Positions 23,257 through 32,408 of a stretch of 64,000 bases of DNA are shown here, in pieces. The notes below the pieces were generated by a model. The model saw nothing but the letters and a program-made list of their open reading frames with translations, was not told where the DNA came from and made no database searches. How positions within the stretch are numbered: the first letter of the stretch is position 1; each line of letters begins with the position of its first letter. The position numbers and the translations under genes were made by a program. The DNA lies in the NCBI GenBank assembly GCA_021737145.1, contig JAIPEN010000003.1, forward strand, positions 291,426 to 355,425. The letters are read 5' to 3'. The stretch comes from Desulfarculaceae bacterium (GTDB lineage: Bacteria > Desulfobacterota > Desulfarculia > Desulfarculales > Desulfarculaceae).

Positions 23257-24240
23257 ATGAGCGACAAACCTGCCCCCAATGGAATGGAGCACCCTATTGC
23301 CACCCACTGCTGGCTGGAGGTGCCGGACCTCCGGTCGGTCGACCACAAGACCCCGGCCCACATTCTGCTGGTGGGGCCGGAGCCCGAGAACGGTCCGGCC
23401 ATCTCCCAGGCCCTGACCGAGCAAGGCCACCGGGTGACCAAGGCGGCGGATTGGTCCCAGGCCATGGCCAAGCTGGAGAGCAATCCCGACTTTGAGCTGA
23501 TCGTCTGCACCCAGGACGCTCCCGACCCGGCCGGTCTGGGCCTGGAGCACTACCTGTCCGAGCCCCACCTGCTCTCCTCGCTGCCGGTCATCGTGGCCTG
23601 CCGGGGCGGCGACCTGGGCCCGGTGATGGGCCTGTTGGCCAACGGAGCGGTGGATTTTTTGAGCCATCCCTTCAACCAGCAGGAGATGGCGGTCAGGGTG
23701 AAGAAGTCGCTCATCCAATACCGCACCATGCGCCTGTATCTGAGGGCTGCCCACCGCGACCCCCTCACCGGCCTGTACAACAAGCGGGTGTTCAACGAGC
23801 TGCTGTCCCGGGAGATGAGCCGCGCCCGGCGGGAGGGAGTGCCCCTGGGCCTGCTGTTCATGGACCTGGACCACTTCAAGCTGGTCAACGACACCTACGG
23901 CCATCTGGCCGGCGACCAGACCTTGCAGGTGTTCGCCCGCCGTTTGTGCATGTGGGTGCGCGAGGGCGACCTGGTGGCCCGCTACGGCGGGGAGGAGTTC
24001 GTGGTGCTGGCTCCGGGAGCGGGCGAGCAGGGTGTCAGCATTCTGGGCGGGCGCATCCGCGAGGCCATGGAACGGCCCATCACCACCCGTGCGGCGGAGT
24101 TCACGGTTACGGTGAGCCTGGGCTCGGCGGTGTATGACGGGGAAAAGGGACTGAAACCCGAGGAGTTCCTCAACCGGGCCGACGAGGCCTGTTATCAGGC
24201 CAAGGCCCAGGGGCGCAACCGGCTGGTGTTGGCCGACTGA
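23257..24240 (+). CDS. Diguanylate cyclase with degenerate receiver-like domain
   Basis: The 327-residue protein has an N-terminal response-regulator-like fold (about 30-155, HILLVGPEPENGPAIS) in which the usual phospho-acceptor region reads VCTQDAPDP, so phosphorylation is doubtful. A GGDEF domain follows (about 165-325) with active site GGEEF and an RxxD inhibitory site five residues upstream (REGD). It should make cyclic di-GMP from GTP with product inhibition. I chose ATG at 23257 because GGAG lies 10 bases upstream. It is monocistronic and divergent from the tmc operon. Confidence 0.85.
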   Translation: MSDKPAPNGMEHPIATHCWLEVPDLRSVDHKTPAHILLVGPEPENGPAISQALTEQGHRVTKAADWSQAMAKLESNPDFELIVCTQDAPDPAGLGLEHYLSEPHLLSSLPVIVACRGGDLGPVMGLLANGAVDFLSHPFNQQEMAVRVKKSLIQYRTMRLYLRAAHRDPLTGLYNKRVFNELLSREMSRARREGVPLGLLFMDLDHFKLVNDTYGHLAGDQTLQVFARRLCMWVREGDLVARYGGEEFVVLAPGAGEQGVSILGGRIREAMERPITTRAAEFTVTVSLGSAVYDGEKGLKPEEFLNRADEACYQAKAQGRNRLVLAD

Positions 24241-24292
24241 TTCGCGGCGGCTGCCCGTGCCTGTGGGCCAAGCCGGCTCTCCCGGAAAACTC

Positions 24293-25024
24293 CTAATCAA
24301 CCATGGGTAGCCTGCGAACCAGGCTGATTTCCTGCGGCGTGACCCTGGCCTCCACGGCCACCAGCTCGATTCCCCGCGAACGGGCCTGGTGGAACAGGCG
24401 GGCGTACTCCGGGTCGATCTCCTGGGCCGGGCCCATGGCCCGGGCGTCGGAGCGCTGCACCAGATAGAACATGGCCGCGTCGGCCCCCTGGCGCTTGAGT
24501 TCCATGAGGGTTTCCAAGTGCTTGGCCCCCCGCGTGGTCACCGCGTCCGGGAAGCGGGCCACCCCCTCTTGCACCAGGGTGACGTTCTTAACCTCCACGT
24601 ACAGCGGCCCCTTTTTCCGCTCCACCACCATATCCAGCCGGGTGTGCGCCCCCACCTTCACCTCACGGCGCACCGAACGCGCCCCGGCGAATATCCTGAT
24701 GGCCCGGGCCTGGGCGGCCAGCTCGGCCAGGCGGTTGGGCAGCATGGTGTTTATGCCGATCCAGCCGTGGTTCAGGTAGATCATCTCCCAGGTGTAGGCG
24801 GTGCGCCGGGCCGGGTTGTCCGCCTTGCTCAAATACACCGGCGCGTCGTCGCCCAGACAGCCCAGCATGGAGCCGGAGTTGGGGCAGTGGGCCAGCACCT
24901 TTTCGCCGGACTCCAGGCGCACGTCGGCCAAAAAGCGCTTGTAGCGCCGGATCAGGCGGCCGGGAATCAGGGGCGAAGCAAAGGGCAGGCGCACCGAGGC
25001 CAGACGGGGGGCGGGGCGGCTCAA
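24293..25024 (-). CDS. sfsA: SfsA-family protein (sugar fermentation stimulation)
   Basis: The 243-residue protein contains SfsA hallmarks: GRLIRRYKRFLADV at the N-terminus, HCPNSGSM, VEVKNVTL and PDAVTTRGAKHL. SfsA has a nuclease-like/OB fold and was linked to sugar-fermentation gene expression in E. coli. The biochemical role is unclear. I chose TTG at 25024, which overlaps the GH57 stop (TTGA) with GGAG upstream. A GTG at 24994 matches the usual family start but lacks a binding site. It is the last gene of a coupled glucan operon. Confidence 0.85.
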   Translation of the reverse strand: MSRPAPRLASVRLPFASPLIPGRLIRRYKRFLADVRLESGEKVLAHCPNSGSMLGCLGDDAPVYLSKADNPARRTAYTWEMIYLNHGWIGINTMLPNRLAELAAQARAIRIFAGARSVRREVKVGAHTRLDMVVERKKGPLYVEVKNVTLVQEGVARFPDAVTTRGAKHLETLMELKRQGADAAMFYLVQRSDARAMGPAQEIDPEYARLFHQARSRGIELVAVEARVTPQEISLVRRLPMVD

Positions 25025-27150
25025 ACCAGCTCCAACTCCAGACCGAAGCTCCAGGACCCGGCTCCGCCGCCCACCGGCCACAGGAAGCTGAGGCTCGATC
25101 CCTGGTAGGTGCGCTCCAGGCCGGACTCGGAGTTGGACACCGTCTCCACCGGGAAGTGCCACAGGGCGGCCGGGGCGGAGGGGGTCATCCGCAGGGAGAA
25201 GCCGGCGGTCTGGTCGTTGAGGCTGACCAGCTCTGCCTCGGGCAGCTCAAAGGGCTGGTCCAGGCTCAGGGCCCGGCCCGCGAACTCCAGGTGCTTGGCC
25301 GGGTCGCTGGCGGCCAGCAGGGTCAGGTTCAGCTCCACGGCCAGGCGGAAGGCCGGGGTGGCCGGGTCGCCGAGGCTCAGGGTGTAATCCACCCGCAGGC
25401 GGCCGCCCTCCAGGGCGTAGCGCTTTTGGGTGGTCAGCGGATAGGGCCCGCCCGGCGCGTAGAGGTAGCTCTCGCGCTCCAGGGCGCACCAGGCCTGGGC
25501 TCCGGCCACGCCCTGGTCTTGCAAGTCATAGCGGCCGGTGACCAGGTCGCCCCACTCGCCGTAGTCGGGCTTGGCGAACTTGGCCAGGTCGGCCTCCGGG
25601 GCCAGCAGGTGGTCCTGGAAGCAGGCCCGGTCGTACCAGTCGTAGACCAGGTATTGCTCCAGGTTCTCTTCCTTGAAGGCCACCCGGTCGTGGATGGAAG
25701 CCACCTCGCCCTCGGACGACTCGAGCTCGGCCTCCTCCTGCTCGAACTGCTGGTGATAGGCCTCGAAGCGCCGGGTCAGGGTGTCGGCCAGGTTCATGGC
25801 CTGGCCGCGCAAATCAAGCACGCTGAGCGAGCCGCCATGGGCCGGGTGCACCACCGTGTCCATGAGCGGCGAGGCCAGCACCAACTCGTCATTGCCGTCG
25901 CGGTCCAGGTCCGTGACCGCGCAGTCGGCCCAGGGATCGTCCCCGTGAGCCTGGCCGTCGCTCAGGGCCTCGGCCCGGATCAGGTGCTCGTGGATCGCCT
26001 GCCGGAGATGGCCCAGATAGAGCCCGCCGAACAGGCCGTGCCAATAGGCGCAGTTGCATTGGGCCTGCAAGAGGTGGTCATAAGCCGGGCCGCGTTCGCC
26101 GCGCTGTTGCAGCTTGTCGCCCACCCAGAGCATGCGCTTGTGCATCAGGTTGGACTCGCGGTACTTGATCAGGAAGTTGTCCCACTGGCCTCCGCGCAAA
26201 AAACGGCGCATGCGCTCGAAGCGGCCCTCCTCCTGCAATTCGTGGATCAAATGCTCCAGCTCGGCGCTGGCCTCGGCGGGCAGGGCCCAGGTGAGCATCT
26301 CCTCATAGGCGGCCGTGGGCGGATACACCCGTCCCTGGGGCGGGTTGGCGGCCAGGAACTCGCCCGGCGTGCCGGTGACCAGCCAGTCCTTTTCGGCCAG
26401 CAGGGCGTCGAAGAACTTGAGCAGCCATCCCTGGCCGAAGACCCACTCCCAGGTGTCGGGCCACAGGCCGAACTTCTCCATGTCGTCGCCATAGGTGGCG
26501 CAGGTGGGGCCGTGCTTTTCAAAGGAGGCCCGCAGAAACTCCACCGTCTTGGCCGGCTCCTGAAAGGGGATGGTGTAGCGCAGGGTCTTGTGGGTGGGGA
26601 ACAGGGCCAGGGTGTGGCCCTCGCGCTCGGTGAGGTGGTAGCCGAACATGGCCCCCGCGCCCAGGCCCGCGTAGTAGAAGTGGGTGTCGTCCACCAGGGT
26701 GTAGGCCAGCCCGGCCGGGGCCAGCTTGGCCGGGAGCGAGGGCTCCCAGATGCGTTCGGCCAGCCAGAAGCCACGGGGCGCCGCGCCGAACAGGCGGCGG
26801 GTGGCCGCGGTCATCAGCTCCATCTGGGACGTGGAGTCCCGGGCCGGGATGGAGGCCAGCAGCGGCTCGTAGTAGCCGCCGGAGAGCATCTCCACCTGGC
26901 CCCGGGCGGCCAGCCCGGCCACCCCGGCGATCAGCTCCGGGTCGTGGGCCTGGAGGTAGTCCAGCAGGGGGCCGGAGAAATGCAGGCCGCAGCGGATCTC
27001 GGGATAGGCCTCCAGGGCCAGCACCACCGGGCGGTAGCATTCCTCCACCGCCCGGGCGAAAACCTCGGGGAAGTTGCCCACCGGCTGGTGGGCGTGCAGG
27101 ACCATCAACAGGGTCATCTTGCCGTTGGCGGCGGGCTGGCTTGGGCTCAT
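25021..27150 (-). CDS. GH57 family glycoside hydrolase (4-alpha-glucanotransferase/amylase type)
   Basis: The 709-residue protein has a GH57 catalytic domain from residue 1 (LMVLHAHQPVGNFPEV), the nucleophile region ERIWEPSLP and the acid/base region TYGDDMEKFG, followed by domains resembling DUF1925 and DUF1926 at the C-terminus. This architecture is that of GH57 4-alpha-glucanotransferases and related amylases acting on glycogen or maltodextrins. There is no signal peptide, so it is cytoplasmic. It overlaps the preceding GH57 gene (ATGA) and sfsA (TTGA). Confidence 0.87.
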   Translation of the reverse strand: MSPSQPAANGKMTLLMVLHAHQPVGNFPEVFARAVEECYRPVVLALEAYPEIRCGLHFSGPLLDYLQAHDPELIAGVAGLAARGQVEMLSGGYYEPLLASIPARDSTSQMELMTAATRRLFGAAPRGFWLAERIWEPSLPAKLAPAGLAYTLVDDTHFYYAGLGAGAMFGYHLTEREGHTLALFPTHKTLRYTIPFQEPAKTVEFLRASFEKHGPTCATYGDDMEKFGLWPDTWEWVFGQGWLLKFFDALLAEKDWLVTGTPGEFLAANPPQGRVYPPTAAYEEMLTWALPAEASAELEHLIHELQEEGRFERMRRFLRGGQWDNFLIKYRESNLMHKRMLWVGDKLQQRGERGPAYDHLLQAQCNCAYWHGLFGGLYLGHLRQAIHEHLIRAEALSDGQAHGDDPWADCAVTDLDRDGNDELVLASPLMDTVVHPAHGGSLSVLDLRGQAMNLADTLTRRFEAYHQQFEQEEAELESSEGEVASIHDRVAFKEENLEQYLVYDWYDRACFQDHLLAPEADLAKFAKPDYGEWGDLVTGRYDLQDQGVAGAQAWCALERESYLYAPGGPYPLTTQKRYALEGGRLRVDYTLSLGDPATPAFRLAVELNLTLLAASDPAKHLEFAGRALSLDQPFELPEAELVSLNDQTAGFSLRMTPSAPAALWHFPVETVSNSESGLERTYQGSSLSFLWPVGGGAGSWSFGLELELV

Positions 27151-29534
27151 GCGGGCATTTCCAGGTTGAGGCGGCGGCCCAGCTCGGCCAGGCCCCCGCT
27201 GAGTTGCCCGGCCTCCAGCCCGCGGCTGAGACCGAAGAAGATGTTCTGGGCCTCCCACAGGTTGGGCTCCAGCTCCAGGGCGTCGGACAGGTCCAGGATG
27301 CTCTCGGCCCGGGCAAGGGACTCGGCGTCGCCGGGGTCTTGGCCCAGGGCGCGGACCTCGCGGGTGAGGGCTTCCTCCACCGCCCGGCGCACCCGGGGCC
27401 CCTCCAGGTCCAGGTCCAGCTCGCGGGCCTGGCCCACCGTCTCGCCCAGGCGCTCGGGGCTCAGCGAGCGGCGGTCGCCGTAGAGCAGGCGGATCAGCTC
27501 GCCGGCCAGCACCGCCTGGGCCAGGGCCTCGAATAGCTTGGGCCGGGGCACGTTGATCTCGCGCAAAAAGGCCATGGTGTCGTGGTGGGTCTCGTAGAGG
27601 TTGCTGGCCAGCTCGAACTCGCTCTTGAGGGTGCGCTCCAGCATCTCCTGAGCCAGGGAGCGGCGGCCCTCCAAAAACAGATCGCCCAGGGCGAAGACCT
27701 CGCCGCCCAGGCTGTCCTTGAGCAGCTCGGCCAGTCCCCGCTGGTCCAGGGCGCGCAACAGGGGCTCCACCGGGCCCTCCAGGCCGGACGGGTCCCAGGA
27801 GCCCTTATCATGGGCCACCCGGGCGATGAAGTCGTGGCCTCCCGGATGCAGGGCCGCGTAGATCAGGCGGTGCACCTGGCCCAAGCGGCGGTGGGTCACG
27901 CCCAGGCGGCCCCAGGAGAGGTCCAGGCCCAGGTTGGAGCGGTGGTGATGCCCGCTGGAGTCCAGGTCGTAGATGAACAGCTCCTCGGGCGGGGGCTCGG
28001 TGCCCAAAACCCCGCTGATGGCCGCGTGGGCCGCCACCCTGCGGGGGCCCACCCGGGCCGGGGCCACCCGGCGCCGCCAGATGTCGGCCCCGTTGCCCTC
28101 GCCGGCCTTGTTGCTCACCGCCTCGGACAGGGCGTGGATCATCTCCTCTTCCCAGCCTCCGCCATTGAGCTCATCGGCCAGTTGCAGGGCCCGGGCCGCG
28201 AAGCGCAGGTTTTGCACCGCCTCGATGCCCGCCAGGTCGTCGAAGAACCAGGCGCAGCTGGTGGCCGCGAACAGGCCCCAGCGCTGGCTCTCCAAAAGCT
28301 TTAGCGCCTTGATCCGCTCGCTCTTGCCCAGGGGACGGACCTGGTGGGCCAGGAAGAACTCGGCCCGCTTTTCCGGCCCGGGGTCCAGGATCAGCCCCAC
28401 GTAGGCGTCGCGCGCGGCCCAGGGGTCCTTGAACAGCCCGGAGCCCACCGAATCCAGCAGGCCGGTGAGGCGGGCCAGCAGGCTGTCCACCGCCCGGCGC
28501 AGGGGGCCGCGCCAGGCCTGGTTGCCCGGCCCGCCCGGATTGATGGCGCAGCCGCAGTCCGAGCGCCAGCGCTCCACCCCGTGGGCGCAGGACCAGGAGG
28601 TGTTCTCCGCGATGCGGGCCTCCCAGACGGGCGGGTGGGATGCCAAATAGGCCCCCAGGTTGGTCAGCTCCACCCCGGGGTCCTGGTCCAGCTCATTCAG
28701 GGCAAAGGCCAGGGCCATCTCCCCGAAGCGGTGGTGATGGCCATAGGACTCGCCGTCCGTGGCCATGGCCAGGATGCTGTCCTCGCCGCCCTCGGGCGGC
28801 AGCTCCTGTCTGATGCGCCCGGCAAAGCGGGCTCCGTCGTCCAGCAGGCCCTCGAAGGCCACCGCCCGGCTCAGGGGGCCGTTGTAGAAAAACACGCCTA
28901 TGTCGCCGGCCGGGGTGCTCACCTTGTAGGGCCGCCGGTAGTCCACGCCCCCCTCGCCCACCGGCTGCCAGTCCTGGCCCTGGGGGCGCACCGCCTCGGC
29001 CTGGTGCGGGGCCAGGATGGTGAAGCGTATGCCCTCCCCGGCCATGAGCTCCAGGCTCTCCAGGTCCACCGCGGTTTCGGCCAGCCACATGCCCTCGGGC
29101 GCGCGGCCGAAGTGGTGCTCGAAATCCTCGATGCCCCAGCGGATCTGGGTGAGCTTGTCGTGGCGCGAGGCCAGGGGCATGATCAGGTGGTTGTAGACCT
29201 GGGCCAGGGCGTTGCCGTGGCCCCAGCGCTCCAGGCTCACCCGGTCGGCCTCCCGCAGGGCGGCCAGCACCTCCGGGGCCTCCTCGGCCAGCCACCACAG
29301 CAGGGTGGGGCCGAAATTGAAGGAAATGAGCTGGTAGTTGTTGACGATGTTCTCGATGTTGCCCTTGGGGCAGAGCATGCGGGCGGCCGCGTTGGGCGCG
29401 TAGCATTCGGCGGTGACCCGCTGGTTCCAGTCGTGGAAAGGCGCGGCGCTGTCTTGCACCTCCACGGTCTCCAGCCAGGGGTTCTCCCGGGGAGGTTGAT
29501 AGAAGTGCCCGTGAATACACAAGAAGCGGCTCAT
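27147..29534 (-). CDS. GH57-type glycoside hydrolase with DUF3536
   Basis: The 795-residue protein begins with a GH57 barrel (FLCIHGHFYQPPRENPW, GMWLAETAVD with the presumed nucleophile Glu, and ATDGESYGHHH with the acid/base Asp) and continues with a long C-terminal region of the DUF3536 type. It lacks a signal peptide. Activity is not predictable, though alpha-glucan processing is likely from its partner. GGGGAA precedes the ATG at 29534. It is first in the coupled GH57-GH57-sfsA operon and divergent from the SagB-type operon. Confidence 0.85.
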   Translation of the reverse strand: MSRFLCIHGHFYQPPRENPWLETVEVQDSAAPFHDWNQRVTAECYAPNAAARMLCPKGNIENIVNNYQLISFNFGPTLLWWLAEEAPEVLAALREADRVSLERWGHGNALAQVYNHLIMPLASRHDKLTQIRWGIEDFEHHFGRAPEGMWLAETAVDLESLELMAGEGIRFTILAPHQAEAVRPQGQDWQPVGEGGVDYRRPYKVSTPAGDIGVFFYNGPLSRAVAFEGLLDDGARFAGRIRQELPPEGGEDSILAMATDGESYGHHHRFGEMALAFALNELDQDPGVELTNLGAYLASHPPVWEARIAENTSWSCAHGVERWRSDCGCAINPGGPGNQAWRGPLRRAVDSLLARLTGLLDSVGSGLFKDPWAARDAYVGLILDPGPEKRAEFFLAHQVRPLGKSERIKALKLLESQRWGLFAATSCAWFFDDLAGIEAVQNLRFAARALQLADELNGGGWEEEMIHALSEAVSNKAGEGNGADIWRRRVAPARVGPRRVAAHAAISGVLGTEPPPEELFIYDLDSSGHHHRSNLGLDLSWGRLGVTHRRLGQVHRLIYAALHPGGHDFIARVAHDKGSWDPSGLEGPVEPLLRALDQRGLAELLKDSLGGEVFALGDLFLEGRRSLAQEMLERTLKSEFELASNLYETHHDTMAFLREINVPRPKLFEALAQAVLAGELIRLLYGDRRSLSPERLGETVGQARELDLDLEGPRVRRAVEEALTREVRALGQDPGDAESLARAESILDLSDALELEPNLWEAQNIFFGLSRGLEAGQLSGGLAELGRRLNLEMPA

Positions 29535-29637
29535 AGTTCCCCTTGGGCTCAAGACGGGGCCAGGCAATGGCCCCTGCCCTGTATAATAGCGTAAAGCGCC
29601 CCTCGCACCAGTGAAAAGCCCCGCGCAAGGAGCCAGG

Positions 29638-29886
29638 TTGCCTGAAAATTTCCAACCCGTTTCGCCCGGGGAACTGACCCGCCGGGTGGAGGCCGCCCAG
29701 GCCGCCGCCCAGGGGCCGGAGCCGCCCGCCCCTGCCGAGCTGGCCGCCCTGTTGGCCGCCTGCCGCGGCCGGGCCGCGGACAACGCGGCCCTGGACCTGG
29801 GCGCTCGGGTGGTGGAGATCGTCCTGGACCTGGCCCGGAAAGCGGGGCCCTCATATTTGGCCGCCCTGGAAGGGGAGACTTCCTGA
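29638..29886 (+). CDS. Small Ala/Leu-rich helical protein of unknown function
   Basis: I do not recognise this 82-residue protein. It is rich in Ala, Leu, Glu and Arg and should be mostly helical (LTRRVEAAQAAA, VVEIVLDLARKAG). The TTG at 29638 follows AAGGAG by 5 bases and is preferred over an upstream GTG. Its stop overlaps the SagB-type start by one base (TGATG), so the two are coupled. A TATAAT at 29582-29587 may serve as -10. It could be a partner protein for the oxidoreductase. Confidence 0.6.
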   Translation: MPENFQPVSPGELTRRVEAAQAAAQGPEPPAPAELAALLAACRGRAADNAALDLGARVVEIVLDLARKAGPSYLAALEGETS

Positions 29887-31301
29887 TGCCGCAATATCAC
29901 CAGAGCACCGCCTACCGCCGCGAAACCATGAGCGGCGGGGACATGGACTGGCCCAACCAGCCTTATCCCTTCAAGCGCTACCCGAATTCTGAGCCCCGCG
30001 AGCTGCCGCGGCCCCAGCTGGCCCGGGCAGACTTCTGGCCCCTGGCCCTGGGCTGGCCCTTGGCCACCGAAGGCGAGCCCGGGGTGCGCCTGGCCGGGCT
30101 CTCGGGCCTGCTGGCCCTGGCCGCCGGGCTCACCGCCCAGAGCAGCGGGGGCATCTATCTGCGCGCCCCGGCCAGCGCCGGGGCCCTGTATCCGGCCGAG
30201 CTGTATCTGGCCACCAAGGGCCAGGACGGCCTGCCCGACGGTTTGTGGCACTTCGCGCCGGACCGGGGCGGGCTGCATCTGCTGCGCCAGGGCGACCCCA
30301 GCGCGGCCGTGGCGGCCAGTCTGGGCGGGCCGCCCCGGGGGCTGACCTTTTTCATCAGCGGGCTGTTTTGGAAGAGCGCCTGGAAATACAAGACCCGGGC
30401 CTGGCGCTACTGCCTGCTGGACGGCGGGCATGTGCTGGCCAATCTGGAGCTGGCCCTGGCGGCCTATGGCCTGGGGCAGCGCCTGTGCCTGGACTTTGCC
30501 CAGGCGCCGGCCCAGGGCCTGCTGGGCCTGGACCCGGAGCGCGAGGCCCTGCTGGCCGGGGTGGGCGCCGGGGCCTTGGTGGAGCCGGGCCCGGCCCTGG
30601 CCGGGGGCTGGGAGCACCCCGCCGAGGAGCCCCTATCCCCCAGCGAGGGGCGCGACGAGGTGATGGCCCAAGCCGCCGCCCTGGGGGCGCTGGAGGCGCC
30701 GGGCGATTCCCCGGCCTGGCCGTCCGGCGGCCCGCCGGAGGACGCGCTTCGCCTGGAGCCCAAGCCCCTGGCCGGCCCGGACCTGGCCCAAACCATGGTC
30801 GGCCGCCGCTCGCGGCGCAACTTCCTGGCCCAACCCCTGGAGCCGGGCCAACTGGCCAGGCTGCTCGGCGCGGCCCTGCCCGCCGACGGCCCTCTGGGGG
30901 CCACGGTGCTGCTGGGCCCGGACAACGAGGCCCCGGCCGGGGCCTATGTGTGGCACGCCGGGGCCAAGGCCCTGGAGCAAGTGGCCCAAGGCGACCAGCG
31001 CCACGCGGCCGCCGTGGCCAGCCTGGGCCAGATGTGGGTGGGGCAGGCCGCCCTGAACCTGCTGCTGTGGGCCGACCCCGCCCGCCTGGAGGCCGTGGCC
31101 AAGCAGCGGGGCTACCGCCACGCCATGCTGGCCGCCGGACGGGCCGGGCAGCGTCTATACCTGGCCGCTCAGGCCCTGGGCCTGGGCTGCTGCGGGGTGG
31201 GGGCTTTTTACGATGCCGAGATGGCCGCCGCCGCCATGGTGCCTTCCGGGGCCGAACCCCTATATCTGGTGGCCGCCGGCCCGGTGAAGAGCGGGGTGTA
31301 G
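29886..31301 (+). CDS. SagB-type nitroreductase-fold oxidoreductase, duplicated domain
   Basis: The 471-residue protein has two nitroreductase-like halves. The N-terminal half contains the SagB signature SAGALYPAELY (about 97-107). The C-terminal half contains GRRSRRNFLAQPL and ALGLGCCGVGAFYD, a flavin-binding region. Members of the SagB group dehydrogenate azolines in peptide natural products, but many standalone copies have unknown substrates. No cyclodehydratase, YcaO or precursor-peptide gene is visible nearby. It should bind FMN in the cytoplasm. Confidence 0.8.
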   Translation: MPQYHQSTAYRRETMSGGDMDWPNQPYPFKRYPNSEPRELPRPQLARADFWPLALGWPLATEGEPGVRLAGLSGLLALAAGLTAQSSGGIYLRAPASAGALYPAELYLATKGQDGLPDGLWHFAPDRGGLHLLRQGDPSAAVAASLGGPPRGLTFFISGLFWKSAWKYKTRAWRYCLLDGGHVLANLELALAAYGLGQRLCLDFAQAPAQGLLGLDPEREALLAGVGAGALVEPGPALAGGWEHPAEEPLSPSEGRDEVMAQAAALGALEAPGDSPAWPSGGPPEDALRLEPKPLAGPDLAQTMVGRRSRRNFLAQPLEPGQLARLLGAALPADGPLGATVLLGPDNEAPAGAYVWHAGAKALEQVAQGDQRHAAAVASLGQMWVGQAALNLLLWADPARLEAVAKQRGYRHAMLAAGRAGQRLYLAAQALGLGCCGVGAFYDAEMAAAAMVPSGAEPLYLVAAGPVKSGV

Positions 31302-31342
31302 CCCAAGGGGCGAGGGCCCTCTTGTGCATAGAATAACAACCC

Positions 31343-31371
31343 TTTACATGAACCGGCCTGCCTGGTAGGTT
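31343..31371 (+). promoter_or_regulatory. Candidate promoter of the Gld-type ABC operon
   Basis: TTTACA (31343-31348) and TAGGTT (31366-31371) are separated by 17 bp, followed by TAC. The same arrangement occurs upstream of the DksA-type gene. Confidence 0.42.
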
Positions 31372-31445
31372 TACGTGTTCAGCCGGGCGGGTTTCCTTGC
31401 GCCCCGGCGGAAACATCTCCAATTCAACGACCCCAGGGAGCTCAG

Positions 31446-32408
31446 ATGATCGAAGTTCGTGATCTGACCAAGCGCTTCGGGGCCACGGTGGCGGTGGATC
31501 GGTTGAATTTCACCCTGGACCAGGGCGAGATTCTGGGATTCCTGGGCCCCAACGGGGCCGGCAAGACCACCACCATGCGCATTCTCACCGGATTTTTCCC
31601 CCCCACCAGCGGGCAGGCCTTCATCAACGGCCGCGACGTGGTGGAGGAGCCCATGCCCGCCCGGCGGGCGGTGGGCTACCTGCCCGAAAGCGTGCCCCTG
31701 TACGTGGACATGCGGGTGGAGGAATACCTGCGCTTCGTGGGCGAGGCCAAGGGCCTGGCCCCGGCCGAGGCCAAGCGCGAGGCCGGCCGTTGCATGGCCG
31801 CGGTGGGAGTGGACCAGCGGGCCCGTCAGCTCATCAAGCAGCTTTCCAAGGGCTACCGCCAGCGGGTGGGACTGGCCCAGGCCCTCATGGGCGACCCGCC
31901 GGTGCTGATCTTGGACGAGCCCACCATCGGCCTGGACCCGGGCCAGATCGTGGAGATCCGCAGCCTGATCCGGGGCTTCGCGGGCTCCAAGACCGTGGTG
32001 CTCTCCAGCCACATTTTGCCCGAGGTGGCCGCCACCTGCTCCAAGGTGGTGATCATCAACCAGGGCCGCCTGGTGGCCGAGGGGCCGCCCGAGCTGCTCC
32101 GGACCGGCCGGGGCGGGGGCAACAGCCTCAAGGTGCGGGCCAGCGGCCCGGCCGAGGGCCTGACCGGCCTGCTGGAAGAGGTGCCCGGTGTGGAGTCGGT
32201 GGCCTGCTCCCTGGAGGAAGCTCCCGGCGGCGGCTGCTGGTTCACGGTGGAAACCGGGGTCGACGATCAAGTGGCCTCCCGGGTGGCCAAGGCGGTGGTG
32301 GAGGCGGGGCACGCCCTCAGCGAGCTGAGCCCGGTCACCGCCAGCCTGGAGGACGTGTTCATGCAGCTGACCACCAGCGAGACCAGCGGAGGGGAGGAAG
32401 CGGCATGA
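31446..32408 (+). CDS. ABC transporter ATP-binding protein, GldA type
   Basis: The 320-residue ATPase has Walker A GPNGAGKTTT (about 34-43), signature LSKGYRQRVG, Walker B LILDEPT and the H-loop SSHIL. A C-terminal extension of about 90 residues is typical of ABC-2 exporters. It powers the permease encoded next. The name GldA reflects homology with the Flavobacterium gliding system, which does not imply gliding here. It overlaps the permease gene (ATGA). Confidence 0.9.
   Translation: MIEVRDLTKRFGATVAVDRLNFTLDQGEILGFLGPNGAGKTTTMRILTGFFPPTSGQAFINGRDVVEEPMPARRAVGYLPESVPLYVDMRVEEYLRFVGEAKGLAPAEAKREAGRCMAAVGVDQRARQLIKQLSKGYRQRVGLAQALMGDPPVLILDEPTIGLDPGQIVEIRSLIRGFAGSKTVVLSSHILPEVAATCSKVVIINQGRLVAEGPPELLRTGRGGGNSLKVRASGPAEGLTGLLEEVPGVESVACSLEEAPGGGCWFTVETGVDDQVASRVAKAVVEAGHALSELSPVTASLEDVFMQLTTSETSGGEEAA

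Noticed and set aside
29535..30617. Upstream extension of the DUF3536 GH57 frame on the minus strand
   Set aside because: It lies antisense to the SagB-type gene, has low-complexity composition, and the conserved GH57 start with a ribosome site is at 29534.
31300..31330. GAGGGCCCTC palindrome after the SagB-type gene as a terminator
   Set aside because: The palindrome has no loop and no T-run, so it cannot act as a standard intrinsic terminator.
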